Source: Celoporthe dispersa (lineage: Eukaryota > Ascomycota > Sordariomycetes > Diaporthales > Cryphonectriaceae). From it: a stretch of 64,000 nucleotides of DNA. The notes beneath the pieces were generated by a model. It made no database searches, had not been told where the DNA came from, and was given only the letters and a program-made list of their open reading frames with translations. The position numbers were made by a program, and so were the translations under genes. Within the stretch, counting starts at the first letter, position 1, and the number at the start of each line of letters is the position of its first letter. The stretch covers positions 3,768,001-3,832,000 of the forward strand of contig WAID01000007.1 of the NCBI GenBank assembly GCA_016584495.1. The letters are read 5' to 3'. Positions 46,699-59,866 of the stretch are shown here, in pieces.

Positions 46699-48857
46699 CT
46701 TGCCGGGACTCTGGAGGAGGAAGATGGGATTTCGGAGTGGAGATTTATTTGTAGAATGAAGGAAAAAACAAGGCAGAGAAGGCTAGGGTTTAGGATTGGT
46801 CGTCAGGTCGTCCAGAGAGCTGCCCAACAGCACGGCGTCGACAAAAGAAATCTCGTTCTGTGAGAAGGTGTAAGTCAGAAGAGAGAGAGGAAAACCAAGC
46901 TTTGAGTGCCTGCAAATAGCGCAGCGGAAACAAATTGACGATAGAGCTATCGCTTCTTCGCTCCGTCTCGGCCGCGGTTACTGGCGTGGGCAAGCACAGG
47001 CCCCACCAGAATTCGGAGCTTGTCGGCTTAAATGCTTGGCCCGCTCGCTTCAAGCTCGGCCCAGCGGCGCTGGGGGGAACCACTGGAAGCCTGCCGCAGC
47101 CAACTGCAGGGGGCGGTGCGTCAGGGAGGGGGGGGGAGAAAAAAAAAAGAAAAGGAGAAGAGGCACTATCATCGATCCACCTGTTATAGGTGCATTCCTG
47201 TTACCCGCATGTGACATTCTCAAAAATTCCATCTTCTTGAGCGCGGCTTTCCAAAGCATGAGACACAGTATTCAAGTATATATCAGGATCGATTGCTGTC
47301 TACTGCGATATCCTTCCTCAAACCCGATCAATCAGCAGAGACAGGACTTAGGTGCATTTTCCTTGCCAAAATCTATCTGCAGGTAGCTTCCACACAACAA
47401 AACCGTCATAGTACCCAAGACAGCACCCTGACGCTTCCGGTATCTAAATCTGGAGCCCACTGTCGCCGCCCCCCCCCCCTACCGGCGCCCCCCTTCCCCT
47501 TCCCCAGCACCAAGACACCACCTATTATTCACTATATCTCATTTTGTAGATTGAGATCAAGAAGGATGTCCTTCTTGCTTGCCTGCTTAATGATGCACTA
47601 GTTGGATACGTCCCATAGAACAGTTTCATGTAATCTCAGTATACCGACCGGTCTGTTTCTCTGAAGGGCGATCTAGGAGTGCATTGGAACGCGATCCGAA
47701 GCCTCAACGAGGGTGACCGCGAGAGGGACGGAAACCCTTCTCCTTTCCTTGAGTATACCACGGCAAGACCATCGAGGCCAACAATGAATGATCCCCAAAG
47801 AAGAAAAATCACTAAAATTACAAGAATTTCAAAACAAAAGACACCAGACCACTATGAAAAAAAGCAAGCTTCAAGACAGCCCTGATCGCCGCAACAATCT
47901 CCTCCCTCTCACAGTCCTGCTGCACGCAAGAGGGGTTGGTGAAGCTGTATCAGAAGCGTCAGGCCGTGGACGAAACGACAAGGTAGGAGACGTGAGTTGC
48001 TAAGCGAAACGCGCTGCAGACGGTCGGGTGTTTTTTGTTTTAAATAAAAAAAAAAAAAAACCACCATCAGCGGCGAGGTGATAGAAAGCACAAGTCCATG
48101 AGTCTCCCCCGGGTGGGGCGGGGCCATGAGTAATAAGGGCAAAAATGTTATCAGTAAAGCATAGTTCGGCATTCAAAGGACCTAAACTCAGTCGCAGTCT
48201 GCAAAAAGACGCAGTACTACCACCTAAGATAAGTCTACCGCAGACAGAATCCTCACTACCTAAGAGTAAGCTCCCACATGACACAAACCAGGTTCTACCA
48301 GTGTGTGCAGAACAGATCCGGGTCCGTGGGGGCGCAGGCAGCATAGTAGGAGAGAAACCAATGCAGTATTGCGCCGGAACGAAAACCGAAACAGACGAAG
48401 AAGGAAAAATCAATTCTCAAAAGAGTGACATTCCGAAAGACGACCATTATTCATCCACCCAATCTGATATTTATTGCCCGCTCACTGCATTTCGTGCTAT
48501 TTGCGGTTGGGGGATTTGTGATGTGCTGAGCCGCTCGGAGGGAGAGAAGATAGAACGCGAGGCCCAAGTCGAAGTCAAAGTCGAAGACGCAGAGAGTGGC
48601 CGCTTGAGAAGCTAAATCGTGATGTTGAGCGCCGGCGGAAGGAAGAGAACTGTCCGAGACAAATGATAGGCATCTCAGAAACCAACGCGACGAAGCATCC
48701 CCAAGCAGAACGCAAACCGCAGACCGCAGAAAAAAGACCGTGAACAAGGAGCGTAGAGACTCCGGATATCATGAGAACTTTTCCTGCCGTTAACTCCACG
48801 CGCCTCAACACCATGTAGATGCGACAAAAGGCACTGGCAGGGACTTCGAGGTGGCGG
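46699..48857. other. Intergenic: IDH1 promoter and RRM-gene 3' region
   Basis: About 2.2 kb between two minus-strand genes. It includes A-rich and G-rich homopolymer tracts (near 47130-47150, 48043-48060). Frames on both strands lack family resemblance. It probably holds the IDH1 promoter and a long 3' UTR of the RRM gene. Confidence 0.5.
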
Positions 48858-50718
48858 TTACTAGAAGAGGTAGACACGTTAGACACTCGCCATGCAAAAG
48901 GAAATATGTGTGGAAGATGAGAGAAAGAAATGCGCGAAAAGCAGGGCGAGCTCAACAAACGTACCGCCATAGGAGGAGGCGGAGGGTTGCCGCCGAAGCC
49001 ACCACCGAAGTGATGAGGGCCATAGGGACCCGGGGGCCACCACCGTAGTGAGGGGGGGGAGGGGCAGGACGGTATGGAGTACCCACGCCAGAATTGTTCT
49101 GAGAACGTCCCCAAGACAGGCGGACACGGGAGTTGCCAATCGGGTAGCCCTGCATCTGATTGATTGCCATCTCGGCAGCGTGGCGGTGGACGAACTGGAC
49201 GAAGCCACAGCCCTTGCCGGGGGGGATCTTGACGTATGTGATCTCGCCGAAGCCCTGGAAGAACGAGCGAAGCTCATCCTCAGTGACGTAGCCGGAGAGA
49301 CCACCGACAAAGACGGTCGTGTTGTTGGGATCGGTGAACTGGTTCATCTGCCCAGCCGGCTGCATCTGTCCGTAGCCATTGTTGGGGTAGAAGGGGGCGG
49401 GGGCCTGCTGCATGCCCCAACCGACTGGTTGCATGGGGTTGCCCATCATAGGACCGCCGTGACCGCCGCCATTTCCGTAAGGGTGCTGTTGGTTCCGACT
49501 ATGAGGACTTCAAAGTTAGCCTGTACAGTCTGGCACGAACGGGAAGGCAAAGCATACCGCTGCTTAGGCGTGGCGGTGCTGATCCGCATGGGTCGGTTAC
49601 CACAGTACACGCCCTGCATTTCCATCAGAGCACGCTGTTGGTCGCCTTCATCGGAGAAGCGGACAAAGCCGTATCCGCGAGATTGGCCGGTGTTGGCGTC
49701 GGTCATGATCTTCGCGCTCTTGCACGAAGGGAAGCGCGCCTGGAACAGAGAGACCAAGACGTACTCGGTCACCTCGGGGCCAAGATCGCCAACGAAGATC
49801 GAGAACTCTGGGCCGCGGTCGTCACTGCTCATAAATCAAAAGTCAGCGACGAGCGAGTAGGGAAGATAGAATAGTAGCAACGCACCGTCGGTCCACGAGA
49901 CCACCACCAGAGGCCCAGTTGAGCTTGAAGTGCTTGCCGTTAGAGCCGGGGATGGGGGTTCCAGTCAGAGACAGAGCCTTGTTGGCAGACTCGGGTCCGG
50001 GAAACTCGACGAAACAGTAGCCAGCGTTGCTGCAAAAGGTCAGTATCATAGTATTTTAGAGTCAACAAACTTGGGAAAAGTCGGCCAGGGTAGGGTTTCA
50101 AGTGAAGAGGGCAATAGACATGGGAAAGGGAAAATCAGAGGATAGAAGCTCCCGAGTTCCCACGGCGCCATGAGCCTTGTGGGCAGTGATTGGAGGGACA
50201 GAGAGTGTCGAGGTCAAAGGCAGAGTTGACGACGACACAAGAGACGATACAAGCGTCGACTTAGGATTTCAGGATGCGAGCGAGGAGTTGAGGCTATGGA
50301 GCAGGGAAGGAGCGAGGCAGGGAAGGGAGTGCCAAAGTCCTGGTTCCCAGACAGGCTTTTCGATTTCATGCCCCTTCTCCGCAAGAGAGCAGGAATGTAG
50401 GTTGAAGAGAAGGAGGCAGTCGAAGTTTTACATACCCAGAGTTGCGATCACGGATGATCTTCACGTTGACGATGTCGCCGGTCTGGTTCTGGAAGAGGGA
50501 CTTCACGAAGGACTCGTCCATCCAGGTGTCGAGGTCGCCCATCCTAGCAAAATGGTGTCAGAAAAATGTACCAAAGAAGAGAAAGAGGATCCCACTTACC
50601 AGAGAGTACGGGCTGCCTCGTTGGAGACAGGCTGGCCGGCAGGCGCAGCAGGCAGCTGATTGTCCATACCATTACCACCGCCATTCGAGTCGAAGCCACC
50701 GTTGGTTGGGAAAGACAT
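48858..50718 (-). CDS. Three-RRM RNA-binding protein (NAM8/NGR1/Csx1-like); one apparent frameshift
   Basis: RNA-binding protein with three RRMs, similar to yeast Nam8/Ngr1 and fission-yeast Csx1, which act in splicing or mRNA stability. Six coding exons: 50718-50600, 50543-50436, 50029-49886, 49824-49558, 49498-48965 and a stop-codon-only exon 48860-48858. RRM1 is split by a 406-nt intron (MGDLDTWMDESFVKSLF, then NAGYCFVEFPGPESA); RRM2 has FSIFVGDLGPEVTEYVL and GYGFVRFSDEGDQQRAL; RRM3 has TTVFVGGLSGYVTEDEL and GCGFVQFVHRHAAEMAI. N-terminal and RRM2-3 linker regions are Gly/Asn/Pro/Gln-rich. The Gly/Pro tail (GGPYGPHHFGGGFGG, then PPPPPMA) follows only if one base is added to the five-G run 49032-49036; with it the CDS is exactly 391 codons plus stop. 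Otherwise the tail shifts frame and runs into another stop. Confidence 0.88.
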
Positions 50719-50768
50719 CGTGACTAGAGAACGTTAGGTTCAGAAACGAGCTGATCAGGTCGAGATAC
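50719..50768 (-). other. Candidate short 5' UTR intron of the RRM gene
   Basis: Reading the minus strand, a CTAAC branch-site sequence and a CTAG acceptor end 5 nt before the ATG (TCACG between acceptor and ATG). A GTATCT donor 45 nt upstream would make a typical short fungal intron (50724-50768); a more distant donor is equally possible. This is inferred from splice signals only. Confidence 0.5.
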
Positions 50769-53700
50769 GGGTGTCCAAACCACAAAAGAGATGTGGGAAA
50801 GATGGCGGCTTCAAGGCGAACGAGTGCGCAACAAGAACAGAAAATGCAGCAGAAAGGGAATGCAGGATGCGCAAGGACGAAGTGCAATAACGGTTTGCGA
50901 ACCAACGAACGCCAGCAAAGGGGGTTTGAAGAACGCCCGCTGGTGCTTGTTTTTGTTCGAAGGGAAAAGAGGAAAAGGAAGGACCTGTGGGAAGACAAGA
51001 GACTGATTTTGATTCTGTGCAGACTGTGCACAGACCTGGAGCTCCTTGAGCCCCTACAAACGACATGAGGGCATGGGGATAGTGACTCGTCCATACCAGT
51101 CTAATTGACCAGTCAGAGAATTCAGTATCCCAAATGGATGCTAAAGCATCATCGATGAATCATGTGATAGACCATGTTTCTATAGGCACCATAAAAACCT
51201 GCACAAGCTTGGGCCTCAGATAACTGCACTCAGGTCCTGAGCTCATCCAGTGGTACTGTCTGGGACTTGGAGCTATCATGCAGGCGAGGCCTGAAGACCT
51301 GACCTGGAGCGCTTGGAGTCGCACTAGCCATGTACATCCTCACAGAGCACAGTGAAAGGGGAGGTGTAATGAATCAACTGGGTAACGACGAACTATCATT
51401 ACCCTGATGAGAGTAAGTGCTGATTTGTGCTACTGCTCAGAGCAAGAGCGAAGGTTCGTCGAAACCTTCATTGATGGCTTGGGAAACATTAAGAAAAGCC
51501 AATACATCAAAGCACAGAAACTTCTTAGAAACCAGGGAAAGGGCTCTGAGTCACAATGATCGCTTCTCAGATGAGCGCAAGTGACTGGACAGCTCAGCAA
51601 GAGGAAGCCTCGAAGAGCTTCAGTGGGAACAGTCTTGGAGGGATGCCAGGGAGAGCAGATAGAAAAGAAAGCTAAGGGTACTGTAGGTGAGAGGAAAGGG
51701 ACAAGACCAGTGTGTGAGTGAGAGTCAACATTGCAGGAATAGGGGTGGGAGGAGGCTGATGGTGGGCTGGCATTGTTGAGAAGTCTTCATCGAAGACCTC
51801 GCAATTGGTCGACCAGGTGATGTGACATAGAGATTGCTCTTCCTATATGTAGCAGATGAGGCATCCTAGCACTTGCAAGGAGAGGCAATCATGTATGTAT
51901 AAAGTTGATGCTGGGTAGAGAGAGGGGGAGAAGGGTAACAATTGGGGAGTTGATGTATTGCAATAGACTCAGAGCATGTGCAGAAGAATAAGGGGTAATG
52001 GAAAGGACAAGGGTAAGCCGATCGAGACCAAAATGAGTTCAACTTACGAGAATGTATGGAATGCTGTTTCGTAACAGGGTCGGATAAATTCGAAAAATAC
52101 AAGGGCTGCGGTAAGAACTGTCAGCTAGGTCAAGCGAGTTGTGTGTATGAGCCTTGTCCAACACAAGGAAGAGCAAAGAAATAAATCTGGCCAGGCTAAA
52201 ACTGGTCCAAGTCCGCCGCCAAGTGTGCAAGCCTCTGTTCAGCAGCGTAGACGTTTGACGTATTGGGTCGATGAAATGGCCATTTGGATGGAGGTCCTGT
52301 CTGTGGCCGCCGGTATAGGTCTTTCGACAACAGTAAGGTTTCCTTGCGTAGACTGTGGCAAAGTGCCGACAGCTAGTGGGAGTCGTGACCGGCTGGAGAC
52401 TGATGCAGTACACAGAAGTCGTCGGCCGTGGTTGTCGAAGGAGAACGATATCCCTTGAGTGGAATCCTTGGATAGTCAAATGAAACTTGGCATCCACAAA
52501 ATCGACACGGCCAGCAGAGACGTGCAGCGGGTAACCATCAGCCACAACTCTCCCAAAAGTACCAAGCCCGCCGAGCTTTGCCTGTTGAGCCCGGCTGGTG
52601 GCGCCGACAGAGGCGAATCCCATTGAAGCTGCCATCAGCGTTGAAGTGGCGGACGAAATCGGACTTTGGCCAAGGAAAGGGAAGCCATTCTGTCACCAGC
52701 CATTTGGGATACGGTGCAAGAGATGCAGTGCAGGCACCAGCTGGTAGCAATGACGGAGCCAAGCGGGCAAGGCCTCCTCCTGACAGCTTGAGACCACAGT
52801 TCCGGCCCGTGGCACATTTGCTCGGTAACCCAAAACCCCAAGCAAGCACCTTTTGAAGAAGCCCCCAGCGACAGCCAGGATGCATCATCAAAGGGAGGAG
52901 GATGCCATCAAATTGCCAATCTCCTGACCCTTCGGCTGCTCGAGAGCTTGCTGCACATCAAACAAGGACAACCGCCAGCCCCAGAGAGTGCCCGTCCTTC
53001 ACCTCCGTAGCAGTTGCGTTGAGCGCTAGAGCCGCCTTTGACTCCTCCTTGATCCTTGACGTGAGGCGAGAGACGAGAGCCAGGCTGCGTCAAATGGGCC
53101 CGAATACGGGAGCAAGACCGCTGGAAACATGACCCGATATGCTGGGTCGCTGTTCCAAGCCGGATAATCCCTCTGTGAAGCCAGGATAAAGGATAGTCCA
53201 AGAGGCGTCCAATCGTTCCAGGTTGACCGTTCCATCCATAGTCGCATAGATTGTAGTCTTATGAGGGACCACAGCAGGCGTAGATTAAAAATGCAATAAA
53301 CAAGAGACCGAAGAGAAAATTAAGCTTACAGGAGTATTAAAACCGGAAGATCGTCAAGAGCCAAAGACTTTTGAAAGTATGACGCCCCACAGCTTAAAGA
53401 CAGGAGGAAGTCGAAGAGTGGTACAGTAGACTTGATAGAATCGAAACGAAGGTTAAGACGCGTTTCTGCTCTGCAGGATAGATCCAACACAGGCAGGAGA
53501 TAATCTAATGGTGGGTTAGCATAATCAAATCTCCGGACAACAACAGCTGGAGGCAACAAAGGGCAAACAAGTCCAACCGAGCAACACAAGAAGCAGTCGG
53601 GGGGGGGGGGGTCCTCCACAAGAGCAAGCCTAAACAAGATGAAGAAATACAGGCCAGGTGTTCAGCCATCAGAAACAATCCGGGTTATCAGGATGTGTAT

Positions 53701-56700
53701 GTCGTCCTCGGTGTGACCGGTCATGATAAGCCTTCCGGAAGCGGGACCAGCTAGGCAGTCCCCAAGACCGGATTCCAGAAAAGATATCCAAGGTTCCAGG
53801 TTCGTGTTGTGAAGCTCCAAAAGCCACAGAGCCTAGCGATGAAGGACGGATTTGGTGACCTGTACACGGCTCGGCACTGCGGATCCCTAGGCTGCATATC
53901 TAGTCGAAATGTGGTTGACGGTGGGGGTTGCATGACAATAGCTCTAGGGAGCCCGCAAACTTCGGGATCAAGATCCGTAGGCCCGTTGTCAAGGCCACAC
54001 CAGCGGGGTCCATCGATTGCATTCGGCGTGTCGAATTTGTCCATCGAAACAATCAGCGGCACGCACTGCGACGTGTCACAGACGGCCGTCTGCCATAGCA
54101 GACCGCGCACCCGAACAGGTAAGCGCGCAATCGACATTTCGAAATGTCGGATTCGGGGCGGCTGCTCTCATGCCATTCGTCCTTGCCATCATAACCCACA
54201 GCACATGCTGAACCTTAATCGTTCCTAGTCTGCAGGTGGCCCCACCCCTTGGACGTGAGGAGACGGCAGCTCGAGGTCGTCGCCGGATGTAATCGGTCGC
54301 ATCTCACGGCTAACCGGGTCGGAGTCGCCGCCGTCATGCTTATTGATTGTGCAGCACAGCCCATGCCGGCGATACCGGGGTCATAGCAGCTCGGAATCGT
54401 GTCTCCTCGCTTCGACAGCACGGGAAGGAGAGCCTCTGCCATGATCCCCCCATGGCAGACCGAATATCATTGGGGTCGACATCGCAAGCACAGACGGCGG
54501 TGTCCTCGGATTCGACAGAGATGGTGGGGTGGTTCCGAATCGGGCCTCGCATAGCCAGGGGCTCCACAGGATCCGGGGGGGGGGGGTGAATGACGAACAA
54601 GGTCCCAAATCTCCGGGAAAGCTTTGCCATGACGCACACAAGAAAAAAATTGGAGAGAGGATACAGGACCCAAGAATAACATGATTTGAAGAACACAGGC
54701 GGATAATGGAAAGAAGCTCACACACTCACGTTTATTCTAAGAGAATAGTGGTCGCAATACACTGCTGCTCAAAAATGTGGCCTGAATCAAGGGGCAGACA
54801 AATGGTGCTCCCGAATGCGACAGCGGCAAAGAGGAGAAGGAGCCGTAGAACGCCGGGTGCGAGATGCCAAGAGGCGACGAGTAGGTGTCTTGTATTCCTA
54901 TCGAATTCGTATCGAGACGGTGCGGAAGGAGCGCTGGTCCTCGAGGGAGGTCCAGGGAGATAGATCGAGGTGGTCAAGAGAGCCGTGGGCTGGGCGGCGC
55001 ACGGTCGTTCGGTGGGTGGTCGTAGTCCCAAAGGCAAGCGACGTAGTCGCTAGGAAAATGTCAATCGCGGGAGCGGGTTCGACGGTCGCGACGGTCGCAA
55101 TGTGCAGGGCGTGTACTCGTCGTGACAGCGCGCAGGTGATGTCCGCTTTGATGGCCTGTCCTGCTAAGTCGGAGCAGTGGCTTAGCCTGACGAGGTGACT
55201 GGAGGTCGCGAGACGAGGCAATGAAGGACGCTCGGTTGGTCGGCCGGACGGGCGGTGGATCGGGTCTGGAATACTACCGTTCGGGGGCGGAGGTCGCGAA
55301 CGAGACTGAGGGATGATGGGAGTCTGGAATTGGGATGTTTTCTCTGAATCGTGTTGCGCCGAGCTGATGAATATGGTCTGTCGACAGCAAAAAGCACAAC
55401 CGACCACAATAACAACCAACAACAACAAGACAGCACGACACACACACAACAGAAAGGGAGTCGGAAAAAAGATGCTTCCGCGAAAGCAACGCTCAGGACG
55501 GACGCGAGGGAAGTGAAACGAGGTGAGGTCGTTCGCGATGTTCGCAGCTTGTACCAAACGCGGGAAGAGAGGAAGAAGAGAGAAAAAACGCAAAAACAAG
55601 ACAAGGCGACGGAGGGAGAGTCGTGGCAGTGTCGAGTAAGTCGAGGAGGTAGCGGAGAGCGGAGGCGGGTGGAAGGGAAGGGAAGGAAAGGGAGCGAAGA
55701 GTTTAGTTCTGTCTGGTAGCTCCGAGTTAGAGAGGGACTACGTACAGGCCGGCGCGGCCTGGTCGGTCCTGGTCTGGGACTAGATCGAGTCGTGCCGCCT
55801 CGGAATGGGCACTGGGCTAACAGGGCAGGGCAGTGTACCTACCCAGGTAAGCAGCCTGGAAGGGTACCTAGCGGCCAGTGGCAGGGTACCTTGACCGTGG
55901 AGCAGTAGTAGGGCTGGGGGGGGAGGGGAGGGTCAGCTACTCTGGTTTTGCGCAGGAACACTGACAGTGAGCAGGATGCCGTGCCAGGGTGATCACTAAC
56001 AGCGGACCAGCGCAGACTTACAATAGCACTAAATGCCCTGGATATCCGCTGCACGGGGCCTGGAACAGCAGCAGGCTCCTCCCCCCTCGCCAGGCAAGAC
56101 AGTGCAAGCCAGGCGCGACGACGCCAAGGCAGGGCAGCGCAAGGTAAAAAAAAGGCCTAAATGCTGTGTAGAGAAGAGGGGGGAGGGGTAAGGAGGCTTG
56201 TGGACAGGGGAGGATCGTGTAACAAACAGGCAAGCAAACCAGGCCACCACCCACAGACATTCATTGTCTGAGCAAGTACCATGCGCACAGATTAAACTTT
56301 GCCTAGACAAATACTACGCTCGATAGCCCAGCTTGAGAGAACACTATCCAGTGCTATCTCGTATAATGTACATGGTAGAGGGCTGAGCACGAAAAGAAAA
56401 AAAAAATTCAGACGGAAACGATGCTGGGAACAAGAAGGGCGCAAATTACAGGAGCGCCTATAAAGCTTTGTCACGGGCTGCGGGAGGAATGGATCATGCC
56501 GGCAAGATGGGGAAGATGGCTTGGGAAGGACCGGTGTCGACCCGGCAGTAAGAAATGAGGAGCAGGCAAGTCTTGTGAAGGTAGTACACAGGAAAGACAC
56601 AAAAAAAAAAAAATCAAAAGCAACTGGGATCGTAGGTGGGCTCCCCCCTGCCCCTGTTCCCTGTCCCTTGTCCCCTGTCCCTTCCCTACGACTACCTGTC

Positions 56701-59700
56701 TCCTGCAAGGGCTCTGAAGCTTGCAGCTGTCGCTGTCACAGGCGCACCAGGAGGAGCGCGAGAGTGTGAAACAAAGAGAGAGAGAAGAAGAAAAAAAGAC
56801 GAAGAAAAGTTCGGGCGGGACTTGAAAAGTAGAGTGCCTGGGTGATCGTACCATATGGGTACATGCAAGGCACAAGGCACGGGGCTCTCAGACGAAAGCG
56901 GATGCACTGCCCCGCCTGACGATGGTACAGTGCGAGGGTTGAGGAGGGCAGGAGCCACTCAGTGACCAGAACACGGCTCGTCTGCCAAACCCAAATTCCA
57001 AGGATCGCCCCTCATGGTCATCCATACCTCTAGTGGGGCAAGGTCTGGTGCGGTACATCGCAGAGCAGGGAACCCAGCTGAACGATGAGCGCGCTGGAAG
57101 GAAGGGGTGGGCTGCTATCGTCAGCTCCCAGAGACCTGCCATAGTACGACGTACCACGGTAGTACTTACCTGCCAATACTAGCACAAACCTCACAAAAGA
57201 ACAGCTCCTCGTCCCCTTGCCTCCCCCCGTCCATGGCTTTCAGAGGCGATTGACTTACGGTCAAAGGCAGCCTACACCATGCACCTATCCTTCCCACCGA
57301 GCCCTCTACGATAATGCTCACAAGCCCATACCCCGAAACCCTTCGCGCCCCCGTTCCAGCCATCCGCAGGCGATGACGACTACTGCTGCTTCGGAGGAGC
57401 CAGACGCCGGATGCGCAGCCATAGATCAAGAGACTTCGGGGGTGCGGTTCTTTAGCTTCAGAGAGAGACAAGAAAAAACAATAAGTTGAGCGGCCCTCGC
57501 TGCTCCGACGAGAAGGGTTCGGGCAAGGAGGACAGCCCATCTGGCTGGCACGTACCTGCTTGCATTCTGCATGGAGGAGTCATCGACAGAGGTTGTCGTG
57601 TTCAGTTTGGTCACGCATGTTCCCGTCGAGAGATTACCTGGTCGCCCTCTCGGCTGTTTGCATTCCTCTATGACTACGGCACAGTAGCTGCACTCCGGTT
57701 GCGAAACGCTGAGCAGAGACGAGACCGGAAGGCCCCTTTTCGGCAAACCGAGCAACAGACCAACCAGGGGGTGGAAGCGCTCGCTGCAAGACATCTTGCT
57801 CTCTCTCAGTAGTCCTCAACCTAATGGCCGAAGGAGAATGGAGGTGGCGAGGGGGTTAAACTACTATGGTATCACGTATGTACTATGGCTTAGGAAAAGA
57901 AAGAAAAAATCGACAGGCATGTCGTTGAAGGGTCCAATCGATAGGCCAGCATACCATTCCATGCCACGCCGTATGCAGGTAATTGCCGTGTGTGCTGGCC
58001 GGCGGCATGCAGCCCAGCTGCCGGTGCCGGGTCCCTGGATCGAGGCTTGACCGTCGCAGACCAGCTAGAGCTAGCCAGATCATGATCCAGATCTGAACCA
58101 GGCATGCAGCTCAAGCTCCTGTTTTCGTCCTGTCGCGAATGGGGAAGTTCCTCCTCTGGCTTCGGATATCGCCCAGTGCCATGCAGGAGCTACCACTCAT
58201 GTGCTCGGGCCCGATAGTCCGTCCGAGCAGGTTCAGTTCCCAGCGGCAGTGTCCTGTCCCATGCGACATTGCATCATGATGATTGCCTGGCGGAGAACGG
58301 GAAACGGGCTGCCATGATTTTCTCAAACCCCGTCAGCCATGGTCCGTCACCGGAGCCCGACGCCACTTCGAACCATGTCAAGAGTTGGTCTTACTACTAT
58401 TACTATGCCACTGACACTATTAGACAAACTCGACGAAAGGTCCTCGAGCCAGCAGACCTGGTCATCCTTGCGCATCGCCATCCGGTTGGTGCCCGTTGGG
58501 CTGCGATGGGCTACCACCACCATCCACAGCACAGTATCCACATGTCACCCAGCCCTTCAGGCTGGCAGAGCTAACCCCTGTCGCTATATCAATACCCCTG
58601 GCGCGGCCGAGCGATTGACCAGTCGTTCTTACAGGTCATAATTCGTGGCGTCAAAGAATCTCGAGTCTTCTACAGCTCTTTGGCACGCCCATGCCTAAAC
58701 GCATAAGCAGACGATGTCCGTATATTGCGCATATCATCACCAGATCCGAGCCGAGCAGAAATTGTACCCAAGTGACACACAGGTGCAGGTCCCGTTCGGC
58801 CTGACGACAAGACTTTTTTTTTTTTTTCGTGTCGTGCCGAAGGGTCAACCTGGCCCAACAAACTCTTGTTTCACTGTGCCACCCAAAATCGGTCACACAT
58901 GGTTGGCTGCAATCGAGTCAGCAGAGTCTGTTGATGCCGACCACCTCGTCAACAGATCTGCGGGTAGAACCAGACCACCCTGAGCCTCCTCAGCACGTGC
59001 AATGGTGTGCTCATGACCTACTGGGTTACGACTGCTGACACAAGCCGCGAATCAAGGGGCTGGCTGGGCTGGAGATTACTATGTATAGAAGAGTCCCGCG
59101 ACGCCGCCCAGGCGCGACAGGTCCCGGGGACGGTTGACGTGAACCCCAGCCGGGAGAACGCTTGGGCCTGAAATGGGCCTCAGCGCGGATATCATCGAGC
59201 TCGGGTGTGCAATGCTCAGATCCAAGGCCCACCGGCCAGAAGGTCGTCCAAACCTATGTACGGCAGCACAGTGGTGCATTGGAAGTGCGCAGGCTGCCTA
59301 AAATCTCCAGACTTTGCCCAGAGTCGGTAGTCATCACGAGAGGTATGGCGTGATGCGAGTCATACTCCAGAGCGGCTGACAAGACCTGGCCATGATTCGT
59401 CCAACAAGAAGCATTTCTAAAGACCACGATGGATGAACACAACAGAAAAGTTTTTTTTTTTTTTTACCTTCCCGCCTCCCCTGCCTCTACTACGGGACTT
59501 CGAGATACCACAGTTGGGTTTCTCCCCCATGTCATTTGCCAATTTGGTGCCTGAAGCACGGTGCAAGTCAAGTCTCCACCCTCCACTGACAAACCACCTC
59601 CACAAGCCCGCATGATCATCTCGGAGCCTCGGTATGAGCCCCTCCCCCCTACCTCTGCGGATTTCAATCTTTTCAGTTGATACGTACAAAGTACGTCCAT

Positions 59701-59825
59701 GATCTACAGAGCTCCTCGCCTCCAGAGAGAACTGCTGCATTCAGTGACTCCTCAAGCAGCTCTCATCTCCCGATCCCCGCCAGTAAGAGATATCTACCGG
59801 CTCTACCGTATCTCGAAATGTCTCT

Positions 59826-59848
59826 GTATATCTATACAGCAGATATAC
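59826..59848. repeat. Inverted repeat (8-bp arms)
   Basis: GTATATCT and AGATATAC are perfect reverse complements separated by 7 nt. It is next to a second inverted repeat with the same 7-nt spacing. No function is assigned. Confidence 0.8.
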
Positions 59849-59866
59849 TATAGTTCCATCGCAGTT

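Noticed and set aside
7018..49036. Genome-wide programmed +1 frameshifting
   Set aside because: One of eight sites needs the opposite correction, run bases and contexts differ, and no slippery-codon motif is shared; homopolymer miscalling is simpler.
52039..52635. 198-residue minus-strand frame
   Set aside because: No domain, mixed composition, and it overlaps a strong donor-like site more consistent with a leader exon; not reported as a gene.
53751..54137. 128-residue minus-strand frame
   Set aside because: No family resemblance and no start or splice context better than chance.
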